A program made the position numbers and the translations under genes. Positions 36,156 to 44,660 of a DNA stretch of 64,000 bases are shown one piece after another. The notes beneath the pieces are model-generated. The model made no database searches. It saw nothing but the letters and a program-made list of their open reading frames with translations, and was not told the DNA's origin. The stretch comes from Massilia eurypsychrophila (GTDB lineage: Bacteria; Pseudomonadota; Gammaproteobacteria; Burkholderiales; Burkholderiaceae_D), in NCBI RefSeq assembly GCF_002760655.1, contig NZ_PDOC01000014.1:1-64000 (forward strand). Direction: 5' to 3'. Each line of letters opens with the position of its first letter. The first letter of the stretch is position 1.

Positions 36156-38861
36156 TTACGCAAGGGCCTCGGCTGCCCGCGTCTGTGCCAGCAGTTGTTT
36201 GAGCTCGGGCACGCACGAGCCGCAGTTGCCGCCGGCTTTCACACACGCAGTGATCTCGGCCGCTGTTGTCAGGCGGTTGGCGCGGATCGCATCGCAAATC
36301 GTGTTGCGGCCGACGCCGAAGCAGGAGCACACCGTCGGCCCGACGTCGACACCTTTTTCGGCTGCCTGCCCACTTAGCAGTCCCACGCGGTCAAGCTGCG
36401 ACAGCTCGTCCTTGGCGAACAGGCTCTCCAGCCAGGCGCGCGAGGGCAGGTCCGACCGCGGCGAGATGAACACGCACTGTTCGATGCGCTCGTTAACGAT
36501 GTGCACCGCGCGGTAGACGGCGCCGCTGCGATCTGCGTAGTCGAGCCAGTCGGCGTGGGCATCGGCCACGCCGAGCAGCGCGCGCGCCCAGGCGCCATGG
36601 TCGGGAATTGCGCCTCGCCCGGCCATCTCGTAGCGCGTAAATTGCTGGCCCTGGATCCGCGTCCAGTGGGCCACGCCGTCGAGCGGCAGGTCGCTGCGGC
36701 TCAGGATGAAGCCGTGCCACGATACGCCGAAGCGCTCGATCGTCACCGGCGTGTGCTTGAATTCGGGCTCGCCCGAGATCGGGTCGACGGCAGGATTGAC
36801 TACCGTGCCAACGCGCGCGTCGGACGCGGTCTGGCCGTTCCAGTGGATCGGAATGAAGACGCCGCCGCGGGCGATGCCGCCGCCATGCTGCACTCGCGCG
36901 ACCATGGCGCCCCACTGGCTCGACACGCGCGCCAGTTCGCCTTCGCGCACGCCGAATTTGAGCGCGTCTTGCGGGTGCATGTCGATGAACGATTCGGATA
37001 CGTGGCCGGACAGGCGCGCGGCCTTGCCGGTGCGCGTCATCGTGTGCCACTGGTCGCGCACGCGCCCGGTGTTGAGAACCAGCGGGTACTCGGCGTCCGG
37101 CATGTGCACCGGCGCGCGGGTGGCGGTGGCGATGAAACGCGCCCTGCCGTCGCGGTGGGCGAAGCCGCCGTCTGCGAACAGGCGGGCGGTGCCGGCGCCA
37201 CCTGGTGACACGGGCCACTGTACTGGCTCAAGTTCATCGTACTGGCGCGCCGTCAGGCCCCTCAAGCCGCCGATGCTGAAAGCGCGCGGCGCGGCCGCCG
37301 GCGTATTGCGATATGCGCTCAGGCGAGCGTGTTCGTCGAAAATCTGATGCGGGCCGTCGAAATCGAAGCCGTCGAAGCCCATCCGCTGCGCGACCTGGCA
37401 CAGCGCTTTCCAGTCGGCGCGCGCTTCGCCGGGCGCCGGCAGGAATGCGCGCTGGCGAGATATGCAGCGTTCGGAATTTGTGACGGTGCCGTCCTTTTCG
37501 CCCCAGCCGAGCGCCGGCAGGAGGACGTCGGCAAAGGCGTTGGTGTCGGTGCCGGCGACGATGTCGCTCACCACCACCAGCTCGCATTTTTCGAGTGCGC
37601 GCTGCACCTGGTTGGCGTCCGGCAGGCTGACCAGCGGGTTGGTGGCGACGATCCACACGGCCTTGACCTTGCCCGCCTCAATGTCGCGGAACAGGTCGAC
37701 CGCTTTCAGGCCAGGTTTATCGGCGATGCGTGGCGCCTGCCAGAATCCCTGGACTGTCTCGCGGTGCAGCGGGTTGTCGAGATCCATGTGGGCGGCCAGC
37801 ATGTTCGACAGGCCGCCGACTTCGCGCCCGCCCATCGCATTGGGCTGGCCGGTCAGCGAGAACGGTCCCATGCCAGGCTTGCCGATACGGCCGGTCAGCA
37901 GGTGGCAGTTGATGATGGCGTTGACCTTGTCGGTGCCGGCCGACGACTGGTTGACGCCCTGCGAGAAGGCTGTGACGACCTTCGTGGTGGCGGCAAACGA
38001 ACGGTAAAAGTCGAGCAGCGCTTCCGGTTCGACGCGGCAGGCCTTGGCCACCGCCAGCGGATCGGCGCAGTCGTGTTCCGCCACGTCGAGGGCGCCATCG
38101 AAGCCGCTGGTGTGCGCGGCGACAAAGCCGGCGTCGACCTTGCCATTACGGGCCAGGTAGCTGAGCAGGCCATTGAACAACCAGACGTCGGTGCCGGGCT
38201 TGACCGGCAGGTGCAGGTCGGCCAGCTCGCAGGTGGCGGTGCGGCGCGGGTCGATGACGACGACCTTGAATTCGGGACGCGCTTCCTTGATCGCGGAGAT
38301 GCGCTGGAACAGGATCGGGTGGCACCAGGCGGTGTTGGAGCCGACCAGCACCACCATGTCGGCCTGCTCGAAGTCGTCGTAGCAGCCAGGCACCAGGTCC
38401 TCGCCGAAGGCGCGCTTGTGGCCGGCCACGGCTGACGACATGCACAGGCGCGAATTGGTGTCGATGTTGGCGCTGCCGATGTAACCTTTCATGAGTTTGT
38501 TGGCGACGTAGTAGTCTTCGGTCAGCAGCTGGCCGGAGACGTACAGCGCGACCGCATCGGGACCGTGCTCGGCGATGATATCGCGAAAGCCGCCGGCGAT
38601 CTTGTCGAGCGCGGCGTCCCACGATACCTGGCGCAGCGCGCCATCTTCGCGCACGGACGGATGCAGCAGGCGGCCGTCCAAGCTAAGGGTGTCGCCGAGC
38701 GCCGAGCCTTTGACGCACAGGCGCCCGCGATTGGCGGGGTGGGCGTCGTCGCCCGCGATGATGACGGCGCCGTCGCCGACCGGGGTGGCCAACACGCCGC
38801 AGCCAACGCCGCAATACGGACAGGCAGTGCGAATGGCCAGTGGAATGGGGGAGAGATTCAT
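36156..38861 (-). CDS. nasA: Assimilatory nitrate reductase, molybdenum catalytic subunit
   Basis: The product is 901 residues from ATG 38861. It is a cytoplasmic Mo-bisMGD enzyme that reduces nitrate to nitrite. A [4Fe-4S] site is formed by Cys14, Cys17, Cys21 and Cys49 in ACPYCGVGCGV...LCVKG. NSRLCMSSAVAGHKRAFGED carries the cysteine expected to bind molybdenum. The molydopterin-binding C-terminal domain has LNTGRVRDQWHTMTRTGKAA. The last 60 residues are a BFD-like [2Fe-2S] domain with Cys845, Cys847, Cys880 and Cys883, as in NasA of Klebsiella. There is no Tat signal, which fits an assimilatory enzyme. It is the last gene of the operon. Confidence 0.94.
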   Translation of the reverse strand: MNLSPIPLAIRTACPYCGVGCGVLATPVGDGAVIIAGDDAHPANRGRLCVKGSALGDTLSLDGRLLHPSVREDGALRQVSWDAALDKIAGGFRDIIAEHGPDAVALYVSGQLLTEDYYVANKLMKGYIGSANIDTNSRLCMSSAVAGHKRAFGEDLVPGCYDDFEQADMVVLVGSNTAWCHPILFQRISAIKEARPEFKVVVIDPRRTATCELADLHLPVKPGTDVWLFNGLLSYLARNGKVDAGFVAAHTSGFDGALDVAEHDCADPLAVAKACRVEPEALLDFYRSFAATTKVVTAFSQGVNQSSAGTDKVNAIINCHLLTGRIGKPGMGPFSLTGQPNAMGGREVGGLSNMLAAHMDLDNPLHRETVQGFWQAPRIADKPGLKAVDLFRDIEAGKVKAVWIVATNPLVSLPDANQVQRALEKCELVVVSDIVAGTDTNAFADVLLPALGWGEKDGTVTNSERCISRQRAFLPAPGEARADWKALCQVAQRMGFDGFDFDGPHQIFDEHARLSAYRNTPAAAPRAFSIGGLRGLTARQYDELEPVQWPVSPGGAGTARLFADGGFAHRDGRARFIATATRAPVHMPDAEYPLVLNTGRVRDQWHTMTRTGKAARLSGHVSESFIDMHPQDALKFGVREGELARVSSQWGAMVARVQHGGGIARGGVFIPIHWNGQTASDARVGTVVNPAVDPISGEPEFKHTPVTIERFGVSWHGFILSRSDLPLDGVAHWTRIQGQQFTRYEMAGRGAIPDHGAWARALLGVADAHADWLDYADRSGAVYRAVHIVNERIEQCVFISPRSDLPSRAWLESLFAKDELSQLDRVGLLSGQAAEKGVDVGPTVCSCFGVGRNTICDAIRANRLTTAAEITACVKAGGNCGSCVPELKQLLAQTRAAEALA

Positions 38862-38875
38862 TGAAGGGTTCCTCG

Positions 38876-40099
38876 TCAGGCGGCTTGCGCGCACAGCGCT
38901 TCGCCAAACAACAATCGGTTGCGCATGGAGGAGATGTCGGTGCGGTCCTGGATCAGGCCGAAATACCACGGGCCGTCCTGCACGTCGCCGTACAGCACCG
39001 CGCCGGCGATGCGGTTGCCGCTCAGGACCAGCCGCTTGTAGATGCCGCGGCGCGGATCGCGCAGCACCAGGTCTTCGGTGCCCTCGGCGCCGATGAAGTC
39101 GCCCACCGAATAGAGGTCGACGCCGGTGACCTTGAGTTTCGTCGGCGTGGCGGTCTGCACGTAGCGGCGGTGGCCGCTGCGCGCCAGGTGGGCGCCGCAG
39201 ACTTTGGCCTGGTCCCAGATGGGCGCTACCAGGCCGAACGTGCTGCTGCGGTGCTGTACGCATTCGCCCACAGCGTAGATGCGCGGGTCGTAGGTTTGCA
39301 AGGTGTCGTCGACGACGATGGCGCGCTCGCAGTGCAGGCCTGCTTCCTGCGCCAGCGCGATGTTGGGGCGCACGCCGGCGGCCATCACGACCAGGTCGGC
39401 GGCGATCTCACTGCCGTCCTTGAAGCGCACGGCGCTGACACGCTTGCCGCCGATGATTTCGGCGGTGTGTGCGTCCAGCATGAAGTGCAGGCCCTTGAGT
39501 TCGAGCGCGTTTTTGAGCAGCAGCGACGCCGGCTTGTCGAGCTGCTGGTTCATCAGGCTGTCGGTGACGTGGACGACGGTGACGTGCATGCCGCGCCGTA
39601 GCAGGCCGTTGGCCGCTTCGAGGCCGAGCAGGCCGCCGCCGATGACGACCGCGCGGCCGCCGCTGCGCGCAGCTTCGAGCATGGTGTCGACGTCGCAGAT
39701 GTCCCTGAAACCGATCACGCCGGCCAGCTTGTGGCCAGGCACCGGCACGATGAAGGGCGTGGAGCCGGTGGCCAGCAGCAGGCGGTCGTACCAGACTTCG
39801 CGGCCGGACTTGGAGCGCACCATGCGGCGGCGGCGGTCGATGTGGACCACCGGATCGCCGGCGTGCAGCGTAATGCCGTTGTCGGCATACCACTGGCGGG
39901 GGTGCAGCATGATGTCGTCGATGTTCTTTTCGCCCGCCAGCACGGGCGAGAGCAGGATGCGGTTGTAGTTACCGTGCGGCTCGGCGCCGAATACGGTGAT
40001 GTCGTACAGCTCGGGCGAGAGCTTGAGCAGTTCTTCGACCGTGCGCATGCCGGCCATGCCGTTGCCAATCACGACCAGCGACTGCCGCGGCGCGTTCAT
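38876..40099 (-). CDS. FAD-dependent NAD(P)H oxidoreductase of the nitrate reductase
   Basis: The product is 407 residues from ATG 40099, overlapping nirD by 4 bases. It resembles the N-terminal FAD part of NirB and rubredoxin reductases: FAD motif VVIGNGMAGMRTVEEL at about 9-24, GNYNRILLSPVLAG, and a second dinucleotide motif VVIGGGLLGLEAANGL near residue 150. The GECVQHR motif appears near 280. It has no iron-sulfur or sirohaem part. By position between nirD and nasA it most likely passes electrons from NADH to NasA through the BFD-like domain, the role of NasB/NasC in other bacteria. Confidence 0.85.
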   Translation of the reverse strand: MNAPRQSLVVIGNGMAGMRTVEELLKLSPELYDITVFGAEPHGNYNRILLSPVLAGEKNIDDIMLHPRQWYADNGITLHAGDPVVHIDRRRRMVRSKSGREVWYDRLLLATGSTPFIVPVPGHKLAGVIGFRDICDVDTMLEAARSGGRAVVIGGGLLGLEAANGLLRRGMHVTVVHVTDSLMNQQLDKPASLLLKNALELKGLHFMLDAHTAEIIGGKRVSAVRFKDGSEIAADLVVMAAGVRPNIALAQEAGLHCERAIVVDDTLQTYDPRIYAVGECVQHRSSTFGLVAPIWDQAKVCGAHLARSGHRRYVQTATPTKLKVTGVDLYSVGDFIGAEGTEDLVLRDPRRGIYKRLVLSGNRIAGAVLYGDVQDGPWYFGLIQDRTDISSMRNRLLFGEALCAQAA

Positions 40100-40443
40100 G
40101 CGCCGACCCAGACCTTTCCTTCGGCGATGCGGGCGTGGAAGCTGCCGACCGAGTGCTCCGGCGCCTCGATGCATTCGCCGGTGCGCAGGTCGAAGTGGTG
40201 CTTGTAGATGGGCGAGGCGACGACGATGCGCTCGCCCAGGTTGCCGACCAGGCCGCGTGAGATGACAGAGGCGCCGGAGTTGGCGTCGTAATTGCCGATC
40301 GCGTAGACGTGCGAGGCGCCGTCGTCGACATGGAAGACGGCGACCTGCTCGCCGTTGAACAACGCGCACACGCCGGTGTTGGGCACGATGTCGGCGAGCG
40401 CGCAGACTGCCGTCCAGTTAGCGATTTGAAGGTCGCGGTTCAT
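40096..40443 (-). CDS. nirD: Nitrite reductase small subunit NirD
   Basis: The 115-residue protein has the Rieske fold of NirD (ALFNGEQVAVFHVDD, NYDANSGASVISRGLVGNLG, ASPIYKHHFDLRTGECIEAP) but lacks the CxH and CxxH cluster ligands, as usual for bacterial NirD. It forms the complex with NirB that reduces nitrite to ammonium with NADH. It lies 9 bases after nirB and overlaps the next gene. Confidence 0.94.
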   Translation of the reverse strand: MNRDLQIANWTAVCALADIVPNTGVCALFNGEQVAVFHVDDGASHVYAIGNYDANSGASVISRGLVGNLGERIVVASPIYKHHFDLRTGECIEAPEHSVGSFHARIAEGKVWVGA

Positions 40444-40452
40444 GTGGTTCTC

Positions 40453-42984
40453 CTAGGCGGTGAGGGCGATGATCGGGATCGTCTTGCGCTGGCGTTCTTC
40501 GATCGTGGCGGGACGAATCTGGCCGCGTTCGGACATGAACACCACGTTCTGGTCGGCCTGCTCGCTGTTGACGAAGTGGCGGAAGCGCTTGCGCGTTTCC
40601 GGGTCTTCGATGGCAGCCTTCCATTCGCAGGTGTACGTGTCGACGACGCGCTGCATGTCCGCTTCAAGTTCGACAGCCAAACCGAGCGAATCGTTCACGA
40701 CGACGGCGCGCAAATAATCGAGGCCGCCTTCGAGGTTGTCGCGCCAGACGCTGGTGCGCTGCAGGCGGTCGGCGGTGCGGGTGTAGAACATCAGCAGGCG
40801 GTCGATGTAGCGAACCGCGGTCGCTTCATCGAGGTCGGTGGCGAGCAGTTCGGCGTGGCGCGGCTTCATGCCGCCGTTGCCGCACACGTAGAGGTTCCAG
40901 CCCTTTTCGGTGGCGATCAGGCCGATGTCCTTGCCTTGCGCTTCGGCGCATTCGCGGGTGCAGCCGGAGACGCCGAACTTGATCTTGTGCGGCGTGCGCA
41001 GGCCCTTGTAGCGGTTCTCGAGCGCGATCGCGAAGCCCATGCTGTCGCCGACGCCGTAGCGGCACCAGGTGTTGCCGACGCAGGACTTCACGGTGCGCAG
41101 CGACTTGCCGTAGGCGTGGCCGGATTCGAAGCCGGCGGCAATCAGTTCTTCCCAGATCAGCGGCAGCTGGTCGACGCGGGCGCCGAACAGGTCGACTCGG
41201 GCGCCGCCGGTGATCTTGGTGTACAGGCCGTACTTCTTGGCGACCTGGCCGACGGCGATCAGGCCGTCGGCGGTGACTTCGCCGCCCGGCATGCGCGGCA
41301 CCACCGAGTAGGTGCCGTCCTTCTGGATGTTGCCGAGGTAGTAGTCGTTGGTGTCCTGTACCGCGGCGTGCACGGGGGTCAAGACGAAGTCGTTCCAGGT
41401 GGAGGCGAGGATGCTGGCGGCGGCGGGTTTGCAGACGTCGCAGCCGAGGCCCTTGCCGTGGGCGGCCAAGAGCTCGGGGAAGGTCCTGATCTGACCGACG
41501 CGGATCAGGTGGAACAGCTCCTGGCGCGAGTAGGCGAAGTGCTCGCAGATGTTGTTGTTGACGGCCAGGCCCTGCTTGCTCATTTCGGCCTTCATGACCT
41601 GGGTGACGAGGGCGACGCAGCCTCCGCAGCTGGTGCCGGCGGCGGTGCAGCTTTTTACTTCGCCGATGGTGATGGCGCCGCCGCACACGGCGGCGCAAAT
41701 GGCGCCCTTGGAGACGTCGTTGCAGGAACAGATTTGGGCGGTGTCGGGCAAGGCGTCGACGCCGAGGGCGGGGCGCGCGCTGCCGTCGCTTTGCGGCAGG
41801 ATCAGGAATTCTGGCGACTCGGGCAGCTCGATCCGGTTCAGCATCATCTGCAGCAGCGTGCCGTATTCGGCGGCGTCGCCAACGAGGACGCCGCCGAGCA
41901 GGTACTTGCCGCAGCTGGAGACGACGATCTTCTTGTAGACCTGCTTGCGCTCGTCGGTGAACTGGTAGGAGCGGCTGCCTTCTTCGGTGGCGTGCGGGTC
42001 GCCGATGCTGGCGACGTCGACGCCCATCAGTTTGAGCTTGGTGCTCATGTCGGCGCCGGTGAAGGCGGGCGCGCCGCCAAGCAGGTGGCGCGCCGCGGTG
42101 CGCGCCATCTCGTAGCCGGGTGCGACCAGGCCGAAAATCTGGCCGCCCCACAGCGCGCATTCGCCGATGGCGTAGACGTCGGGGTCGGAGGTGAGGCAGC
42201 TGTTGTCGATGGCGATGCCGCCGCGCGGGCCGACGGCCAGGCCGCAGTCGCGTGCCAGTTCGTCGCGCGGGCGGATGCCGGCGGAGAAGACGATCATGTC
42301 GGCGTCGAGGTGGCTGCCGTCGGCGAACTGCATGCGGTGGGTGCCGTCTTCGCCGTCGATGATTTCAAGGGTGTTCTTTTGGGTGTGGACGGTGACGCCG
42401 AGCTGCTCGATCTTTTTGCGCAGCACGCGCGAGCCGCCGTCGTCGACCTGCACGGCCATCAGGCGCGGCGCGAATTCGACGACGTGGGTGTCGAGCATCA
42501 TGTCGCGCAGCGCCTTGGCGCATTCGAGGCCTAGCAGGCCGCCGCCGATCACGACGCCGGTCTTCGAGCGCTGGCCGCATTCGAGCATCGCTTCGAGGTC
42601 TTCGATGGTGCGGTAGACGAAGCAGTCCTTGCGGTCCTTGCCGGGCAGCGGCGGCACGAACGGGTAGGAGCCGGTGGCGAAGACCAGCTTGTCGTAGGCG
42701 AGCACTTCGCCGCTGTTGACAGTGACGGTCTTCGCCGCGCGGTCGACCGCCGTTACCCTGGCGTTGAGCTTGAGCGCGACGTTGCCCTTGTCGAAGAAGC
42801 CAGGCGCCACCAGCGACAGGTCGTCGGCCGATTTGCCGGCGAAGAACTCGGACAGGTGGACGCGGTCGTAGGCGGGGCGCGGCTCTTCGCACAGCACCGT
42901 CACTTCGAGGTGCGCGGCTTCCGCGGCCAGCGTTTCGAGGAATTTGTGGCCGACCATGCCGTGACCGATGACGATGATTTTCAT
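40453..42984 (-). CDS. nirB: NADH-dependent nitrite reductase large subunit NirB
   Basis: The product is 843 residues from ATG 42984, with AAGGAG 9 bases upstream. In order it has an FAD domain (VIGHGMVGHKFLETL at 4-18), an NAD-binding motif VVIGGGLLGLECAKAL near 147, and a [2Fe-2S] BFD domain (ICSCNDVSKGAI...TSCGGC near 420-460). The sirohaem/[4Fe-4S] module follows, with SCVGNTWCRYG and GVSGCTRECAEAQG (about 640-690). It reduces nitrite to ammonium by six electrons in the cytoplasm. It follows the transporter gene by 11 bases. Confidence 0.96.
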   Translation of the reverse strand: MKIIVIGHGMVGHKFLETLAAEAAHLEVTVLCEEPRPAYDRVHLSEFFAGKSADDLSLVAPGFFDKGNVALKLNARVTAVDRAAKTVTVNSGEVLAYDKLVFATGSYPFVPPLPGKDRKDCFVYRTIEDLEAMLECGQRSKTGVVIGGGLLGLECAKALRDMMLDTHVVEFAPRLMAVQVDDGGSRVLRKKIEQLGVTVHTQKNTLEIIDGEDGTHRMQFADGSHLDADMIVFSAGIRPRDELARDCGLAVGPRGGIAIDNSCLTSDPDVYAIGECALWGGQIFGLVAPGYEMARTAARHLLGGAPAFTGADMSTKLKLMGVDVASIGDPHATEEGSRSYQFTDERKQVYKKIVVSSCGKYLLGGVLVGDAAEYGTLLQMMLNRIELPESPEFLILPQSDGSARPALGVDALPDTAQICSCNDVSKGAICAAVCGGAITIGEVKSCTAAGTSCGGCVALVTQVMKAEMSKQGLAVNNNICEHFAYSRQELFHLIRVGQIRTFPELLAAHGKGLGCDVCKPAAASILASTWNDFVLTPVHAAVQDTNDYYLGNIQKDGTYSVVPRMPGGEVTADGLIAVGQVAKKYGLYTKITGGARVDLFGARVDQLPLIWEELIAAGFESGHAYGKSLRTVKSCVGNTWCRYGVGDSMGFAIALENRYKGLRTPHKIKFGVSGCTRECAEAQGKDIGLIATEKGWNLYVCGNGGMKPRHAELLATDLDEATAVRYIDRLLMFYTRTADRLQRTSVWRDNLEGGLDYLRAVVVNDSLGLAVELEADMQRVVDTYTCEWKAAIEDPETRKRFRHFVNSEQADQNVVFMSERGQIRPATIEERQRKTIPIIALTA

Positions 42985-42995
42985 GCGTGTTCTCC

Positions 42996-44297
42996 TTATG
43001 CCGCGGCGCCGGCCGGTGCAAGTTCGGTGGTGGTGTTGATGCTGAAGCGGACGGCGATGGCGCACAGCGCGGCGATCACCACCAGGGCGGACAGGATGCT
43101 GAGGGTTTGCTGGATGTCGCCGGTGCCTTTCATCAGGAAGCCGGCTGCGACTGCGCCGACATTGCCGCCGGCGCCAATGATGCCGGCCACGCCGCCAAGC
43201 GCCTTGCTGTCGATGAAGGGCACCAGCGCGTAGGTGGCGCCGCAAGCCATGTGGGTGAACAGGCCGAAGCACAGCATGGCGATGACGGCGTAGGTGACGG
43301 TGTCGGCGTTGGCGAACCACAAGAGGCCCAGGCCTTCGCCGATCATCATGATGAACAGCAGCGTGACGCGGCTGTTGAGGTTGCCGCGGGCAGCGCCGCG
43401 GTCGGACAGGTAGCCGCCGAGGGCACGGGCGAACAGCGCCAGCAGGCCAAAGCTGCCGGCGGCCATGCCGGCGGCGCCGAGCGACAGGCCGAAGTGGTCG
43501 ACGTAGTAAACAGCGGCGATGTTGTGGATGAAGATCTCGATACCGAAGCAGGCGCCGTAGGTGACGAACAGCAGCCAGACGCGGTAGTTGGCGGCGGCGG
43601 CCTTGAAGCTGTCCCAGCCCCCCTTCTTGCCACCGTCAACGGCGATGCCCGCCGCGCGCATCTCGGAGTAGTTGCCTTGCGGGCAGTCCTGGGTGTAGCG
43701 GTAGTACAGGCCGGCCATGATGATCATCAGCACGCCAGGGACCAGCAGGGCGACGCGCCAGCCGAGCGTTTCGCTGACGCCCATCATGATGACGGCGGCC
43801 ATCAGCAGCGGCATCAGGACCTGGGCGGCGCCACCGCCGGTGTTGCCCCAGCCGGCGGCGGCGGCGTTGGCGGTGCCGACGACGTTGGGCGCGAACATGA
43901 CCGAGGTGTGGTACTGGGTGATGACGAAGCTGGCGCCGACCGCGCCGATGCCGAGGCGGAAGAACAGGAAGCTTTCGTAGCTTTGCGACAGCGCCACGCC
44001 GAGTACAGGGATGGCGCCGAGCAGCAGCAGGCCGGTGTAGGTCTTGCGCGGGCCGTAGCGGTCGCACATCGGGCCGATGATCAGGCGGACCAGGATGGTG
44101 ATGGCGACCGCGGCGATGTTGATGTTGGCGATCTGGGCGATCGACAGGCCGAATTCGCCTTTGATGACCGGCATCAGCGGGGCGCAGGCGAACCAGGCGA
44201 AGAAGCAGACGAAGAACGCCATCCAGGTCAGGTGGAAGGCGCGCATCGGTGGCGTCGAGAAGGAGAACAGTTTGATGCTGGTTGCTTTGCTGGCCAT
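42996..44297 (-). CDS. MFS nitrate/nitrite transporter (NarK/NasA-type NNP family)
   Basis: The product is 433 residues from ATG 44297. It is a major facilitator of the nitrate/nitrite porter family with about twelve membrane helices. The two nitrate signatures are GWGNTGGGAAQVLMPLL (about residue 150) and GGVAGIIGAGGNVGAVAAGF (about 365), and LIIGPMCDRYGPRKTY lies in the first cytoplasmic loop. The single 12-helix form and its place at the head of an assimilatory operon suggest nitrate uptake. Its leader (44298-44432) contains an ANTAR target and an intrinsic terminator, so expression depends on antitermination by NasT. Confidence 0.93.
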   Translation of the reverse strand: MASKATSIKLFSFSTPPMRAFHLTWMAFFVCFFAWFACAPLMPVIKGEFGLSIAQIANINIAAVAITILVRLIIGPMCDRYGPRKTYTGLLLLGAIPVLGVALSQSYESFLFFRLGIGAVGASFVITQYHTSVMFAPNVVGTANAAAAGWGNTGGGAAQVLMPLLMAAVIMMGVSETLGWRVALLVPGVLMIIMAGLYYRYTQDCPQGNYSEMRAAGIAVDGGKKGGWDSFKAAAANYRVWLLFVTYGACFGIEIFIHNIAAVYYVDHFGLSLGAAGMAAGSFGLLALFARALGGYLSDRGAARGNLNSRVTLLFIMMIGEGLGLLWFANADTVTYAVIAMLCFGLFTHMACGATYALVPFIDSKALGGVAGIIGAGGNVGAVAAGFLMKGTGDIQQTLSILSALVVIAALCAIAVRFSINTTTELAPAGAAA

Positions 44298-44308
44298 GTC
44301 AGTCCCGT

Positions 44309-44366
44309 TAAAAACGAAAAGGCGTCCGCACAAGCCCGGTTGGTATAACCAGGTTGGGCGGACGCC
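44309..44366 (-). terminator. Intrinsic terminator in the nas operon leader (attenuator)
   Basis: In the leader transcript GGCGTCCGC (44366-44358) pairs perfectly with GCGGACGCC (44329-44321) and is followed by UUUUCGUUUUU (44320-44310), a classic intrinsic terminator. It lies only 12 bases before the transporter start codon, so it must be bypassed for the operon to be expressed. The 5' arm contains GTCCGCC, which can instead pair with GGCGGAC in ANTAR hairpin 2. Confidence 0.85.
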
Positions 44367-44378
44367 GTTGTCCTTGCC

Positions 44379-44428
44379 GGTCCGCCTTTGGACCAGCGCT
44401 GTGTATCTAAGGGGATCGCCGTTGATCC
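44379..44428 (-). ncRNA. Two-hairpin ANTAR target RNA in the nas leader
   Basis: Two hairpins with six-base loops follow one another in the leader transcript. Hairpin 1 is GGATC-AACGGC-GATCC (44428-44413). Hairpin 2 is GGTCC-AAAGGC-GGACC (44394-44379), extendable by a G-U and a C-G pair. Both loops have A at position 1 and G at position 4, the rule for RNA bound by ANTAR-domain antiterminators. The order hairpin 1, hairpin 2, terminator is the known arrangement. The likely ligand is NasT, encoded at 45793-46437. Confidence 0.85.
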
Positions 44429-44442
44429 GTTATGGTTGTATG

Positions 44443-44458
44443 AGCAGGAAGCGTGCCA
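44443..44458 (-). promoter_or_regulatory. Sigma-54 promoter of the nas operon
   Basis: On the minus strand TGGCACG (44458-44452) is followed after CTTC by CTGCT, giving the required 10 bases between GG and GC. The consensus is TGGCACG-N4-TTGCT; only one base differs. Transcription would start near 44432, just before the first ANTAR hairpin, which independently supports the site. NtrC would be the expected activator; TGCAC-containing imperfect palindromes at 44500-44560 are possible binding places. No other gene or site is evident in 44459-44591. Confidence 0.75.
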
Positions 44459-44660
44459 GAGGCGCGTGCCCGTGCTGAGGTGAGCGGGCAAACCGATACG
44501 CATCATCGCGGTGCGTGCATGCCCGAAAATGATGCGATGCAGCGTGAAACGTGCATGCGATGTTCACACCGCTAGCTTTTGCTTCGACGGATCACCGGAT
44601 AGCGGTCGGAGATATGCCCGCGGTGAAGGAGGCGGCGTAGCCGGCGGGGTCGCTGCCGTC

